Assembly (NCBI GenBank): GCA_030537455.1
Contig: JAUNMR010000008.1
Location: 1 to 64,000 of the forward strand
DNA: 64,000 nt
Reading direction: 5' to 3'
Origin: Planctomycetia bacterium
GTDB taxonomy: Bacteria > Planctomycetota > Planctomycetia > Pirellulales > Thermoguttaceae
Under the pieces are notes generated by a model. The model was not told the DNA's origin. It did not search any database and was given only the letters and a program-made list of their open reading frames with translations. The position numbers and the translations under genes were made by a program. This document shows, piece after piece, positions 16,413 through 24,573 of the stretch; within the stretch, counting starts at the first letter, position 1; every line of letters begins with the position of its first letter.

Positions 16413-19208
16413 TCAAACTAAGTTAGAATAAGAGACGACGGAAATCATTGCTGATTCACTAGGTTGTTCAGGCGCAGGAGCCGACTCGGGTTGTGGTTCC
16501 GGTTGTGGCTCAGGCTGCGGTTCCGGCTGTGCTTCAGGTTGTGGCTGTGGCTCGGGCTGAGCTTCCGGAGCGGCGTCTGTAGGGGACTCAGCCGGGGCAG
16601 TCTCACTAGGAGTTTCTTCCACCACCGACTGTTGATTCTCGGGGGACGTCGACTCGGTTTCGCTATTTTCGTTTGACGTCTCTTGCGCTGTCAAACGCGC
16701 TTGAATACGTTCTTTAGCAAGTCGCCATTTTTCGTAGACTTGCTGAACCTCGCGTTGGTAGTTCGCGCGAATCTGCACAAACTGTTGCTGAGATATAGTT
16801 CCGTTACGAAAATTCCTCTCCACTTGAGTCATGTTCTGATCGAGTTGGTTACGATAAGCCTCTAGGCGAACAACGAGAGCCTGATCCTGCTCAAGAGTCG
16901 TTTCAGAAGATTCCGCTTGAGGCTGCGGCTCTGAATTCTCTTGTTCGGTCTGAGAGTCTTCGGTAGGTTGCTGTAACGCCTGCAGTTGCGAGTTGATCTC
17001 AACATAAGAACGACGAAGGTCGTCGCCAGTCTGTTTAATCTTTCCGCGCATCTCGTTCCCCTGCGCTTGAGTCAGTATTCCCTGATTCACAGCAACGCCC
17101 GTTTGGTCATAGGATTGCTTAAGGGACTCAAAGATTTGAGAGAGCGCCGTCATACGTTCGTTCAATGCCTGAATTTGTTGTTCCGCTGGAACTTCGGCGC
17201 TCTCTGCATTTTCAGATCCCTCTTCGGGCTGCGCTGGCGCCAAAGGCGCGTTAAGTAGATTGACCGCCTCGTCCAGCTTCGTCTGTACTTGCAAGGTCAG
17301 CTCTTCGGCAGCCTTCTGGCGTTCAGCGGCGGCGCGCTCGCGCGCCTCTTGTTCCGCCTTTTCACGCTCTGCCTCCTGTTGAGCAAGATATTCAGGCTTA
17401 TCATTGGAGATAGCGCGAATATCTTCGGACTGAATCGACAAGAAATCGTTGAAATTACGACGGTGACACACAATGGTGGCGTCAAACATAAGAGAATAGT
17501 CGCCGCCAACATTCTGTTGAGGTCCATTGCTAATCACAGTATGTGCATTACCCGCTTGCATTTGCGCCAGGAATTGAGCGTAAACTTCGTATGAAGTAAT
17601 TTTAGCGTTGATAATAAATGCGGGATGAGCGCCAAGGCGTTGATTAATAATTTGACTATTAATATATGCCATGCGCGTCACAACCAAATCGGGCTGACGT
17701 GGCAGTCGCGTCGCAATATCACGCAACTCGTCGAGGACAACTACTCCTTGTACATTTTCCCAGGCGTTCGCCATCGCCAACGTTTGATAGAGAGGCGTAA
17801 CTTCCATGAGTTGGCGGTTTACGTCTTGCATCGTCTTCTCGAGTTCTTCGTTTGAGGCAGTGATGCGTTTCAATTCGCTTCGATTCCACTGCCAAAAAAC
17901 GCCAAACACGATACCGACCAGTATGAAATACAGAGCAAAGAGCAGAACAAAATTGGGCGGCTTCGGCTTCTCGTGTGGATGCATGAGGTCGATTAGCGGA
18001 CGAGACTGCGGTCGTTCCGCTAACAACATGCCGATAAGTGAGGCGAATCGCCCGGGATTATCCGGTTCCGGGGTCTTCATTCTCACGCCGGGCAAATGGA
18101 AAGGATTTATAAAATCAACGGTGATATCTACGTCATGCAGCTGTTTTGCGAGATTCCAGGGGACGCTTGTCAGGTCGACGTCTTGGAACTCATCGACGGT
18201 CGGATCGAGCGGCTCAAGCGAGTCGGAATTGCGTTTGACCTGATCGGTAAAGAAAATCGCCTGACGAACAACTTCGTCCTCGGGCAGGTCGTCGATTCCG
18301 ACAGCCAGAGAGCGTACAATTTCATTTTTGATACGTGTAGCGCGCTCTTGTGGCTCAAGATCAGACTGAATCTTAAAGGAGCGAACGTACAACGCGTTCT
18401 GGCGATAGCACAGGGTCAAGTTGACTTCGTCGGCAAGCTCTTGAATGAGCAGAACCGGCTCTTCGTAGTTTAGACCACAAAAACTAGTGCGGAAAAATTC
18501 CGCGAGCGCAGTCTCACGTAATTCAATTTTCGCAGGAGCATGATAAGCGCCGTGCAGAGTTTCGCGAATACGGCGCAGTTTGTCGTGCGCAATAGAGACA
18601 GCGACGGCGCGACGCACGCCGCCGCGCTTGCCAGGCTCCTGGGAACCTAGAATCATATAGTCGAGCGGCTGGGTTTCATTAAAAGTTAAGGAGTCGCGTA
18701 GCGCCTGATTAAAGACCAGTTCTGGCGTTTCCGCATCGCTCGCCTGCGGAATCGACATATACATAACGTCGACGTCGTTACGTTCCGCGCAATAGCACAA
18801 CGTGGCGGAACCAACTCGATTGTCGCGCAAGAGTTTCTTCAGTTTCAGCGCCAGAGGCGAAGTACGGTAGGCGCGTCGACTAGACCCCTTCTCGCCCGGG
18901 GTCACAACAACGGCGTAACTGTCTCCCTCTTCTTCCTCGTCGTCATCCGCCACGGGCAATCGTGGCGCAACGGTTTTTTCGACGATTTCGACGACTTCGT
19001 CGTCCTCTTGCTCCTCGTCGGTTTCGCTCGGAACGTCCTGTTCTTCATCGGGCGTCTGAGCGTCTTCTGTGGCAAGGACGCCTTCGGGTTGAAACTCTTC
19101 CAACGCGACCGCGCCAACCTTTGTTATGATAAGACGATCCTTGAGAGTCGACCCCAGAGCAAAGCGCACTTGGTCTTTATCCCAATCGACAGCTAAAATG
19201 CGAGCCAT
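16413..19208 (-). CDS. PilM-PilN fusion (GspL-like) with low-complexity tail
   Basis: This 931-residue protein begins ARILAVDWDKDQVRFALG, an actin-like PilM/GspL start, interrupted by an acidic insert (about 40-105, rich in D and E). The actin-like fold resumes and ends near 395. A membrane helix (about 415-437, FVLLFALYFILVGIVFGVFWQW) and a periplasmic PilN-like domain follow, so PilM and PilN are one chain. The C-terminal third is charged coiled coil and a Pro-Gln-Glu tail (about 865-920). It is followed 13 bases later by the PilO-like gene. It should sit at the cytoplasmic membrane and couple the pilus or secretion motor to the platform. GGAGAT precedes the start. Confidence 0.75.
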   Translation of the reverse strand: MARILAVDWDKDQVRFALGSTLKDRLIITKVGAVALEEFQPEGVLATEDAQTPDEEQDVPSETDEEQEDDEVVEIVEKTVAPRLPVADDDEEEEGDSYAVVVTPGEKGSSRRAYRTSPLALKLKKLLRDNRVGSATLCYCAERNDVDVMYMSIPQASDAETPELVFNQALRDSLTFNETQPLDYMILGSQEPGKRGGVRRAVAVSIAHDKLRRIRETLHGAYHAPAKIELRETALAEFFRTSFCGLNYEEPVLLIQELADEVNLTLCYRQNALYVRSFKIQSDLEPQERATRIKNEIVRSLAVGIDDLPEDEVVRQAIFFTDQVKRNSDSLEPLDPTVDEFQDVDLTSVPWNLAKQLHDVDITVDFINPFHLPGVRMKTPEPDNPGRFASLIGMLLAERPQSRPLIDLMHPHEKPKPPNFVLLFALYFILVGIVFGVFWQWNRSELKRITASNEELEKTMQDVNRQLMEVTPLYQTLAMANAWENVQGVVVLDELRDIATRLPRQPDLVVTRMAYINSQIINQRLGAHPAFIINAKITSYEVYAQFLAQMQAGNAHTVISNGPQQNVGGDYSLMFDATIVCHRRNFNDFLSIQSEDIRAISNDKPEYLAQQEAEREKAEQEARERAAAERQKAAEELTLQVQTKLDEAVNLLNAPLAPAQPEEGSENAESAEVPAEQQIQALNERMTALSQIFESLKQSYDQTGVAVNQGILTQAQGNEMRGKIKQTGDDLRRSYVEINSQLQALQQPTEDSQTEQENSEPQPQAESSETTLEQDQALVVRLEAYRNQLDQNMTQVERNFRNGTISQQQFVQIRANYQREVQQVYEKWRLAKERIQARLTAQETSNENSETESTSPENQQSVVEETPSETAPAESPTDAAPEAQPEPQPQPEAQPEPQPEPQPEPQPESAPAPEQPSESAMISVVSYSNLV
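16480..16570 (-). repeat. Coding tandem repeats (Pro-Glu-Pro-Gln)
   Basis: Imperfect short tandem repeats encoding alternating Pro with Glu/Gln/Ala near the C-terminus of the PilM-PilN protein. In-frame unit gain or loss would change tail length without a frameshift. Confidence 0.7.
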
Positions 19209-20850
19209 TCGTCATTATCTCCTTCTAGATGCGCAACGTAACGTCGCGACGTGTTTATCACTGAGTCGGCGCATGATTCCTCGTTACGCATGTCAAATAA
19301 TCCGCAACCAACCGCTCTATATGATAACAGAAAAGGAAGGACTAGTCTAGTTTTTTAGCTTAAAAATCGCCAATCTTCTTATTTTTTCGGGCGCAGTCGT
19401 CACGTCGAGCGCCGTCCTTAAACACCGACTCTTTGGCAGCGGATTTACGATTCGCGATATTCTCAATAGCCTGATCACCAATGAAACTTCGGTCTCACCG
19501 GGCGTCGTTCCTCGAAAAAACTCAGCGCTACGTCCGCAAATGTCGAATACTCAGACGCGTCTGAGCATCCCCCAGCACGACGCGCGTATACACTTGACTC
19601 TACTCTACGACTTCTGACCTCACCATTCCAATGTGGTCTTTCCGACTTCAACAGGGTAACTTTTTAAGTAGCCTCTTGTTCTGGCGCTAACCCTGGCAAT
19701 CTGTTCCACGACGAATCCACGCGAGGGCTCATTGTTTTCCAACTCACCGATATTTACGTCTTCGATAAACTCCCCGTCATTATCTCCCCTATTATCCCTT
19801 CTATCCCAGCAACAGGTTCTGATTATGAGATTACTTGCAATCGTCACGATACGAAACTTAACACAACTGGCTCTCTCATAGTCCCAAGGCTCTCGACGAT
19901 TGAGTTTCGGCGGAAAAACCTGAATCAGGGATGTGCGATTGCAACTATCCTTGTTTGATCTCCCTCGTATTTCTTATCCATTAGCAGGTAATAACTCTCG
20001 TATGAATTCTCAAGGCTTTCAATAAGTATTCGACCTTGCGATCAGTCGTTTAGGTTGCCGCGTGAAAGAAAAATCTTTATGAAGTCGTGGAATTAGCGAC
20101 TCATGCGTGAAGCTTTGTGTTAGTTAAAACGTTCATGTAGGCGTCACACAGGGACTCTAACAGGTATAAACGTGTTGACAAACAAATCGCTCTGCGAAGT
20201 TTGGGAGCGCGCCTTGTACGTCCGTCTGTTCCGGAACGGCTCAATTCGCGTTAGTTTTACATCACACAAGCGACGCTACGCGGAAAGAGCTGGAAGTCAT
20301 TGTCTTTGAACTGAGCATAATCACACAGCTCCGTCATTCGTAGGTCCATTAGAAAAACGTACCAGTAAAGATCTACGTGGCTTTCGTGTCTGGCAACTTC
20401 TGACGCGCCAATGAAGGACGTTGCGAGTACAGCGCGATGTAATTAAGACGGAAATATGGTCTCAAAATTGTTTATTTTGCGAATTCTTTACCTAACAGGC
20501 TCTAGAAACACTGTAAATCTTACTGCTCTTGACTGAATCGGAAATAATGTGAAACTTAGAAGTGGGCGCGTTTGCGTCTACGTCTTTTACGTCGTCCCCC
20601 TAGAGTGGCGCCGCGTTTATGAATAGTTTTGAAGCGAAAGGAAGTACGCCAAGCGACTGCGCTGACATTCTTTACGACCTCAGACGACGTCAATTACCGA
20701 ATCGTCCAGGATAGATTGATAAATCGCCATTGGTCGGTATTTGCCGCGTCAGATCGTGAAAGAGACCTAGGGAGTGGGACGCATGCGCGTTCGTTTGTTG
20801 TTCGAGCGTCCTAGAGTTCGTCCAACTGACTATGGTTCAAAGGTTTATAT
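19209..20850. other. 1.64 kb without intact gene, between divergent genes
   Basis: This gap separates the PilM-PilN gene (-) from lgt (+). No frame has a believable start, ribosome site and family match. The minus strand between 19620 and about 20460 has several open, protein-like stretches broken by frame changes and stops, listed separately as a possible pseudogene. I see no RNA gene in it. Confidence 0.6.
19620..20460 (-). pseudogene. Possible decayed coding sequence upstream of pilM-N
   Basis: Reading the minus strand, a frame open from about 20439 to 20257 encodes protein-like sequence (HVDLYWYVFLMDLRMTEL, then DYAQFKDNDFQLFP) and hits two stops. The same frame reopens (RAICLSTRLYLLESLCDAYM) and stops near 20101. 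A shifted frame gives LIESLENSYESYYLLMDKK at about 20038-19970. Another shift gives about 117 open codons down to 19620, with QVFPPKLNRREPWDYERA and FIEDVNIGELENNEPSRG. Together these look like one gene with several frameshifts and stops, on the strand of the pilus genes. Chance open frames of this size are possible, and no family is recognised. Confidence 0.35.
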
Positions 20851-22416
20851 ATGAGACAGACGCTGTTTTACCTACCAACCCAAATAGGAGGTCTTCCGCT
20901 CTTTGGCGTCGGTATTCTGTTCTGGGCGATCCTAATCGTCGGCATTCTGACGCTAATCCGTGACCTTTGCGTGCACGCGCGCCTTAAAGACACGCCGTTC
21001 CATGCCTTTGCAACCTTCATCGGACTATTCATTGTGAACTACCTTGGTCCTAGAATCGCCGAGGTGAAAGGTTTTCCGATTCGCGGTTATGGCGTTATGC
21101 TTACGCTAGCGATTGTCGTCTCTGCAACGCTAGTGATCTGGCGTGGGCGAAAGAAGTGGAATTATCCGGTTGAAACCCTTTTAACAATCATCTTCGTCGC
21201 GGTATTCTTTGGTCTATTCGGGGCGCGAGTCTTTTACGTCGCACAATATTGGACCGATTTTCAACTGGACAATTTACGCGAAACCTTGATCAATATTGCA
21301 GATATCGCTAATGGCGGTCTTGTCGTTTACGGCTCGGTCATCGGGGGAATTATTGCGGTCTTTACGTATCTGCTGGTCAAACGTCTTCCACTACGTGGCA
21401 CGCTCGACCTCTTTGCGCCCTCGCTCATGCTAGGGATAGCCATTGGGCGACTCGGGTGTTTTCTCAACGGATGTTGCTTTGGCGGCGTTTGCGATTTGCC
21501 TTGGGCGGTAACCTTTCCTCAGGACAGCCCGGCGTATCATCAGCAAGTTCAGGAGGGGGTTATCTCACTGTTCGGCATTACGCTAGAACCGCCCTTTAAC
21601 CCTAGCGAGTGTTGTGAAGAAGAGGAACACACGCTCTTTCACTTGAAACACAAACATAACGACCTTGCAACGGAGCTTCCCTCCCCTGTGATTATCGCCA
21701 AGGTCGATCCGGACTCGGAAGCACAAAAAGCTGGAGTCGCCCCTGGCGATCGTATCTGTGAAATCGGACTTACCCCTAGACCTACTGGCAACGACGACAA
21801 GAACGAAACGACGAGTCTTAACACGCGTTTGATTCAAAGATACCCCGCGGAATCGAACGCGATGATCTTCTATTTCTTTTGTTACAAGTGGGATCCGCAG
21901 AGCAACTTTGACGTCGTTATGACGCTACAGCGTCCCCAATTACAATTGGAGTCTACCGAAGAGAAGACCGACGCGTTGACGTCGCCAGAGGAAGGCGTAG
22001 ACGCGACCGACGTTGCTACCCCTGAGAATTCTACTTATCTCACAGTGCAATTCCATCCGACAGCCGCCACGGCTAAGCCAGTCCATCCGACCCAGATATA
22101 TAGCTCTTTGAGCGCTCTGACCATTTGTGTAATCCTCCTGCTCCTTTCGCGTTTCACAGCCAAGGACGGGGTCGTTTTCGGTTGCATGTTAATTCTCTAC
22201 CCCTGTGCGCGTTTTTGTTTGGAACTGGTTCGTACAGACGAAGAGTCGTTCCACGGCGCGGGTCTCACGGTCTCGCAATGCGTGAGCGTCTTTATATTAC
22301 TCGTCGGGGTTACGTTTCTGGTCTATTCACTGTGGAAAGCGCCAAAGCTCCCCATTAAAGGATTTTTTCCCGAGATTCAGTCTCGGGAAAAAAAGACAGA
22401 AGGTCAAAACGCTTAG
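20851..22416 (+). CDS. lgt: Prolipoprotein diacylglyceryl transferase with inserted PDZ-like domain
   Basis: Lgt transfers diacylglycerol from phosphatidylglycerol to the lipobox cysteine of prolipoproteins in the cytoplasmic membrane. This 521-residue protein has the Lgt core: several membrane helices, GGLVVYGSVIGG (about 155-166), the signature GRLGCFLNGCCFGG (199-212), and HPTQIYSS (412-419) before the last helices. Between the signature and the HPTQ motif an insert of about 170 residues (235-405) carries a PDZ-like segment (about 277-362: SPVIIAKVDPDSEAQKAGV, PGDRI) and an acidic linker. Ordinary Lgt is about 260-300 residues. No clear ribosome site is seen. Lipoproteins in this window (42380, 47207, 63578) would be substrates. 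Confidence 0.88.
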   Translation: MRQTLFYLPTQIGGLPLFGVGILFWAILIVGILTLIRDLCVHARLKDTPFHAFATFIGLFIVNYLGPRIAEVKGFPIRGYGVMLTLAIVVSATLVIWRGRKKWNYPVETLLTIIFVAVFFGLFGARVFYVAQYWTDFQLDNLRETLINIADIANGGLVVYGSVIGGIIAVFTYLLVKRLPLRGTLDLFAPSLMLGIAIGRLGCFLNGCCFGGVCDLPWAVTFPQDSPAYHQQVQEGVISLFGITLEPPFNPSECCEEEEHTLFHLKHKHNDLATELPSPVIIAKVDPDSEAQKAGVAPGDRICEIGLTPRPTGNDDKNETTSLNTRLIQRYPAESNAMIFYFFCYKWDPQSNFDVVMTLQRPQLQLESTEEKTDALTSPEEGVDATDVATPENSTYLTVQFHPTAATAKPVHPTQIYSSLSALTICVILLLLSRFTAKDGVVFGCMLILYPCARFCLELVRTDEESFHGAGLTVSQCVSVFILLVGVTFLVYSLWKAPKLPIKGFFPEIQSREKKTEGQNA

Positions 22417-22462
22417 TGGCGACGCCTTCGACTTCGCTCTTAGTGCGATTCTTATTATTCAT

Positions 22463-22491
22463 TTGACGCCTGACTAAAAATGCGTCATAAT
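22463..22491 (+). promoter_or_regulatory. Sigma70-type promoter for cupin gene
   Basis: TTGACG at 22463-22468, 17-base spacer, CATAAT at 22486-22491. The start codon lies about 115 bases downstream, at 22606. Confidence 0.7.
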
Positions 22492-22605
22492 AGCGGAGGG
22501 ACGCTCCGCGGACCTTAGAACGCCGCTGGCGCTATTACGCGTTACGCAGTTTGCTTGACATGCGTTCTTAACCTTAATCTTACTCGTTGCCAACAGGAGT
22601 ATGCT

Positions 22606-23871
22606 ATGTTAACAAAAAGTCGCTCTCAAATCGCCGCGTCTGGTGAAATTCCTTCGTTACTCGCTCAAGCGATGGAAGAAGGCGGCGGGCTTCTGCGTTT
22701 GACGCCTAACTGGGTGCCGCGCGTATTCTGCAAGCCGGGTCGACGTATCAAGCTGGCGCAAACCGACTGGTACGCGCTCGGTCTCGACCGTGGTGGAATC
22801 GACGAACGCTGGTTCGCCAGTACGACTGAAGCGGACAACGTTGGTCGTACCGAAGACGAAGGTCTAAGCTACGTTAGAGTGGCTGGCAAGCGCTTCACGC
22901 TTGTGGAAGCGGTCGCCGAAGGCAAAGGTCAAATTGTTGGCGACGCGATTTGGTCGAAATATCAGCGCTGGCCAGTCTTCTCGAAGTTCTTCGACAATCT
23001 TGGACCGCTTCCCCATCACATGCACCAGATGGAAAAAGACGCTCGTCTCACTGGTCAAGAGGGTAAACCGGAAGCGTATTATTATCCCCCGCAACTGAAC
23101 GCGGCGGAAAATCGTTTCGACTATACCTTCATGGGGCTTGAACCTGGCACAACCAAAGCGCAAGTTCGTAAGTGCCTGGAAGATTGGAATAAGGGCGACA
23201 ACGGCATTCTCGACCTGTCTCGCGCCTATCGTCTTAAGCCCGGCACTGGCTGGCTGGTTCCCGCGGGCGTGCTCCACGCTCCCGGCTCGGTTTGTACCTA
23301 CGAACCGCAATGGGGTTCCGACGTGTTCGGTATGTTCCAATCTCTGACCGACCACGACGCGATCTCTTGGGATCTGCTAGTCAAGAACGTTCCTGACGAC
23401 AAAAAATTCGACCTCGACTTCATTGTCGACCAGCTCGACTGGGAAAAGAACGTCGATCCTTACTTCAAGGAACACAACTACCTCGAACCGATCGTCGACA
23501 AAGAACGCTCCGCCGCCAATGGCGATTACGTCGACAAGTGGATTGTTTACGGTCTTATCGACGGTCAACAGCGCGTTTCCGCCAAAGAACTCACTGTCAT
23601 GCCCGGTTGCTCTTGCATTCTGAAGGACGGCGCCGCAAGTGGTTGGATCACCACTCAAGGTCGTGGTCGCATGGGTAAGTTGAGCATTGAATCCCCCAAT
23701 ATGATCTACTACGGCGAAGAACCTGACGACGAAATCTTCATCACCGCTTCGGCTGCGACGGAAGGCGTCGAGATCGTCAATACCGGTTCGGAACCGCTCG
23801 TCGGTCTGCGCTACTTCGGACCCGACGCGCATCCGAGCGTCCCGATGATCGGCGACTACAAAAAGCAGTGA
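22606..23871 (+). CDS. Cupin protein, mannose-6-phosphate-isomerase-like
   Basis: Started at ATG 22606 behind CAGGAG; an in-frame ATG at 22555 lies 17 codons upstream without a site. The 421-residue protein looks like a double cupin: a first metal-binding set in LPHHMHQMEKDA with a downstream VPAGVLHAPGSVCTYEPQ, and a C-terminal cupin-like half (MPGCSCILKDGAASGW, YYGEEPDDEIFITA). The layout recalls class I phosphomannose isomerases and related sugar-binding cupins, but the reaction is not established. It is a single-gene unit with its own promoter (22463-22491) and terminator (23970-24013). The codon use is strongly biased, which suggests good expression. Confidence 0.65.
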   Translation: MLTKSRSQIAASGEIPSLLAQAMEEGGGLLRLTPNWVPRVFCKPGRRIKLAQTDWYALGLDRGGIDERWFASTTEADNVGRTEDEGLSYVRVAGKRFTLVEAVAEGKGQIVGDAIWSKYQRWPVFSKFFDNLGPLPHHMHQMEKDARLTGQEGKPEAYYYPPQLNAAENRFDYTFMGLEPGTTKAQVRKCLEDWNKGDNGILDLSRAYRLKPGTGWLVPAGVLHAPGSVCTYEPQWGSDVFGMFQSLTDHDAISWDLLVKNVPDDKKFDLDFIVDQLDWEKNVDPYFKEHNYLEPIVDKERSAANGDYVDKWIVYGLIDGQQRVSAKELTVMPGCSCILKDGAASGWITTQGRGRMGKLSIESPNMIYYGEEPDDEIFITASAATEGVEIVNTGSEPLVGLRYFGPDAHPSVPMIGDYKKQ

Positions 23872-23969
23872 TTCCAGTCTGAAGTTCTTTTAAAAAAGCA
23901 AACGCTGGTCGAGCGCTTTTTATCGCATAAAGATCATACGTTTAGCTTTCAGTTTATTATCTTTTAGTC

Positions 23970-24013
23970 ATTCTGGCGTTTCGTCACTTCGAGGAAGCGC
24001 CAGAATTTCTTTG
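23970..24013 (+). terminator. Rho-independent terminator of cupin gene
   Basis: A 13-base stem with one G-U pair (23970-23982 with 23994-24006: ATTCTGGCGTTTC / GAAGCGCCAGAAT), followed by TTCTTT. Confidence 0.8.
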
Positions 24014-24114
24014 TTATTACAAAGAACACGAATCGCCGCCGGACTCCTTGAAATACACGTCACACGCGCATGTGAAGACTTTTAAAAAAATCAAATAAAT
24101 ATTTAAAAAGGGAC

Positions 24115-24143
24115 TTGCAGGAGTTGGCAAACAGGTTTATAAT
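24115..24143 (+). promoter_or_regulatory. Sigma70-type promoter for tRNA-Lys pair
   Basis: TTGCAG at 24115-24120, a 17-base spacer and a perfect TATAAT at 24138-24143. Transcription would start near 24150, about 50 bases before the first tRNA. Confidence 0.8.
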
Positions 24144-24200
24144 GCTTGAGATTTTTTTGCGGTACTGGTTGTCTGGTAGCCAGTCGCGACAAAATTACAC

Positions 24201-24273
24201 GCCTCTATAGCTCAGTTGGTAGAGCAGCGGACTCTTAATCCGCGGGTCGTGGGTTCGAGTCCCTCTGGAGGTA
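24201..24273 (+). tRNA. tRNA-Lys (anticodon CTT)
   Basis: A 73-base cloverleaf: acceptor GCCTCTA with TGGAGGT and discriminator A, D arm GCTC-AGTTGGTA-GAGC, anticodon arm GCGGA-CTCTTAA-TCCGC (CTT, reading AAG), T loop TTCGAGT. The T stem (GTGGG/CCCTC) has one T-T mismatch at its second pair. No CCA is encoded. It is identical to the next copy. Confidence 0.95.
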
Positions 24274-24330
24274 CTTTACTTATGAGTGAGCGTCGTGTGT
24301 TTCACGCGCGTCTTACTGAACTTTTTTCAC

Positions 24331-24403
24331 GCCTCTATAGCTCAGTTGGTAGAGCAGCGGACTCTTAATCCGCGGGTCGTGGGTTCGAGTCCCTCTGGAG
24401 GTA
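24331..24403 (+). tRNA. tRNA-Lys (anticodon CTT), second identical copy
   Basis: The same 73 bases as 24201-24273; the identity extends to CAC before and CT after. The copies are 57 bases apart and probably share a transcript ending at the 24406-24430 terminator. Confidence 0.95.
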
Positions 24404-24405
24404 CT

Positions 24406-24430
24406 AAGACGTCTCTGACGTCTTTTTTTA
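24406..24430 (+). terminator. Rho-independent terminator of tRNA operon
   Basis: AAGACGTC at 24406-24413 pairs with GACGTCTT at 24417-24424 around a 3-base loop, followed by a T-run. Confidence 0.85.
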
Positions 24431-24500
24431 TTTCTTGCGCCTATATATCATATCATGCTTTTCGTTAGTGAGCTTGAAAAAAGAACTCTCACTCCACTTC

Positions 24501-24544
24501 AAAAAAAGAGTCAACGACTGTTCGTAGGCGTCGTTGACTCTTTT
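24501..24544 (-). terminator. Terminator of citramalate synthase gene (two-sided hairpin)
   Basis: GAGTCAACGAC at 24508-24518 pairs with 24530-24540. A-run at 24501-24507 and T-run at 24541-24544 allow termination on either strand; it lies just past the stop at 24574. Confidence 0.85.
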
Positions 24545-24573
24545 ATAAAGGCAAATCTTTGTAAACGCAAGCG

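Larger units (their letters stand above)
23872..24200. other. Intergenic with terminator and tRNA promoter
   Basis: No gene. It holds the hairpin at 23970-24013 and the promoter at 24115-24143 for the tRNA pair. Confidence 0.7.

Noticed and set aside
24286..24468. Sixty-codon open frame over the second tRNA
   Set aside because: It is the well-known false protein produced by translating a tRNA gene (contains LVEQRTLNPRVVGSSPSGG).
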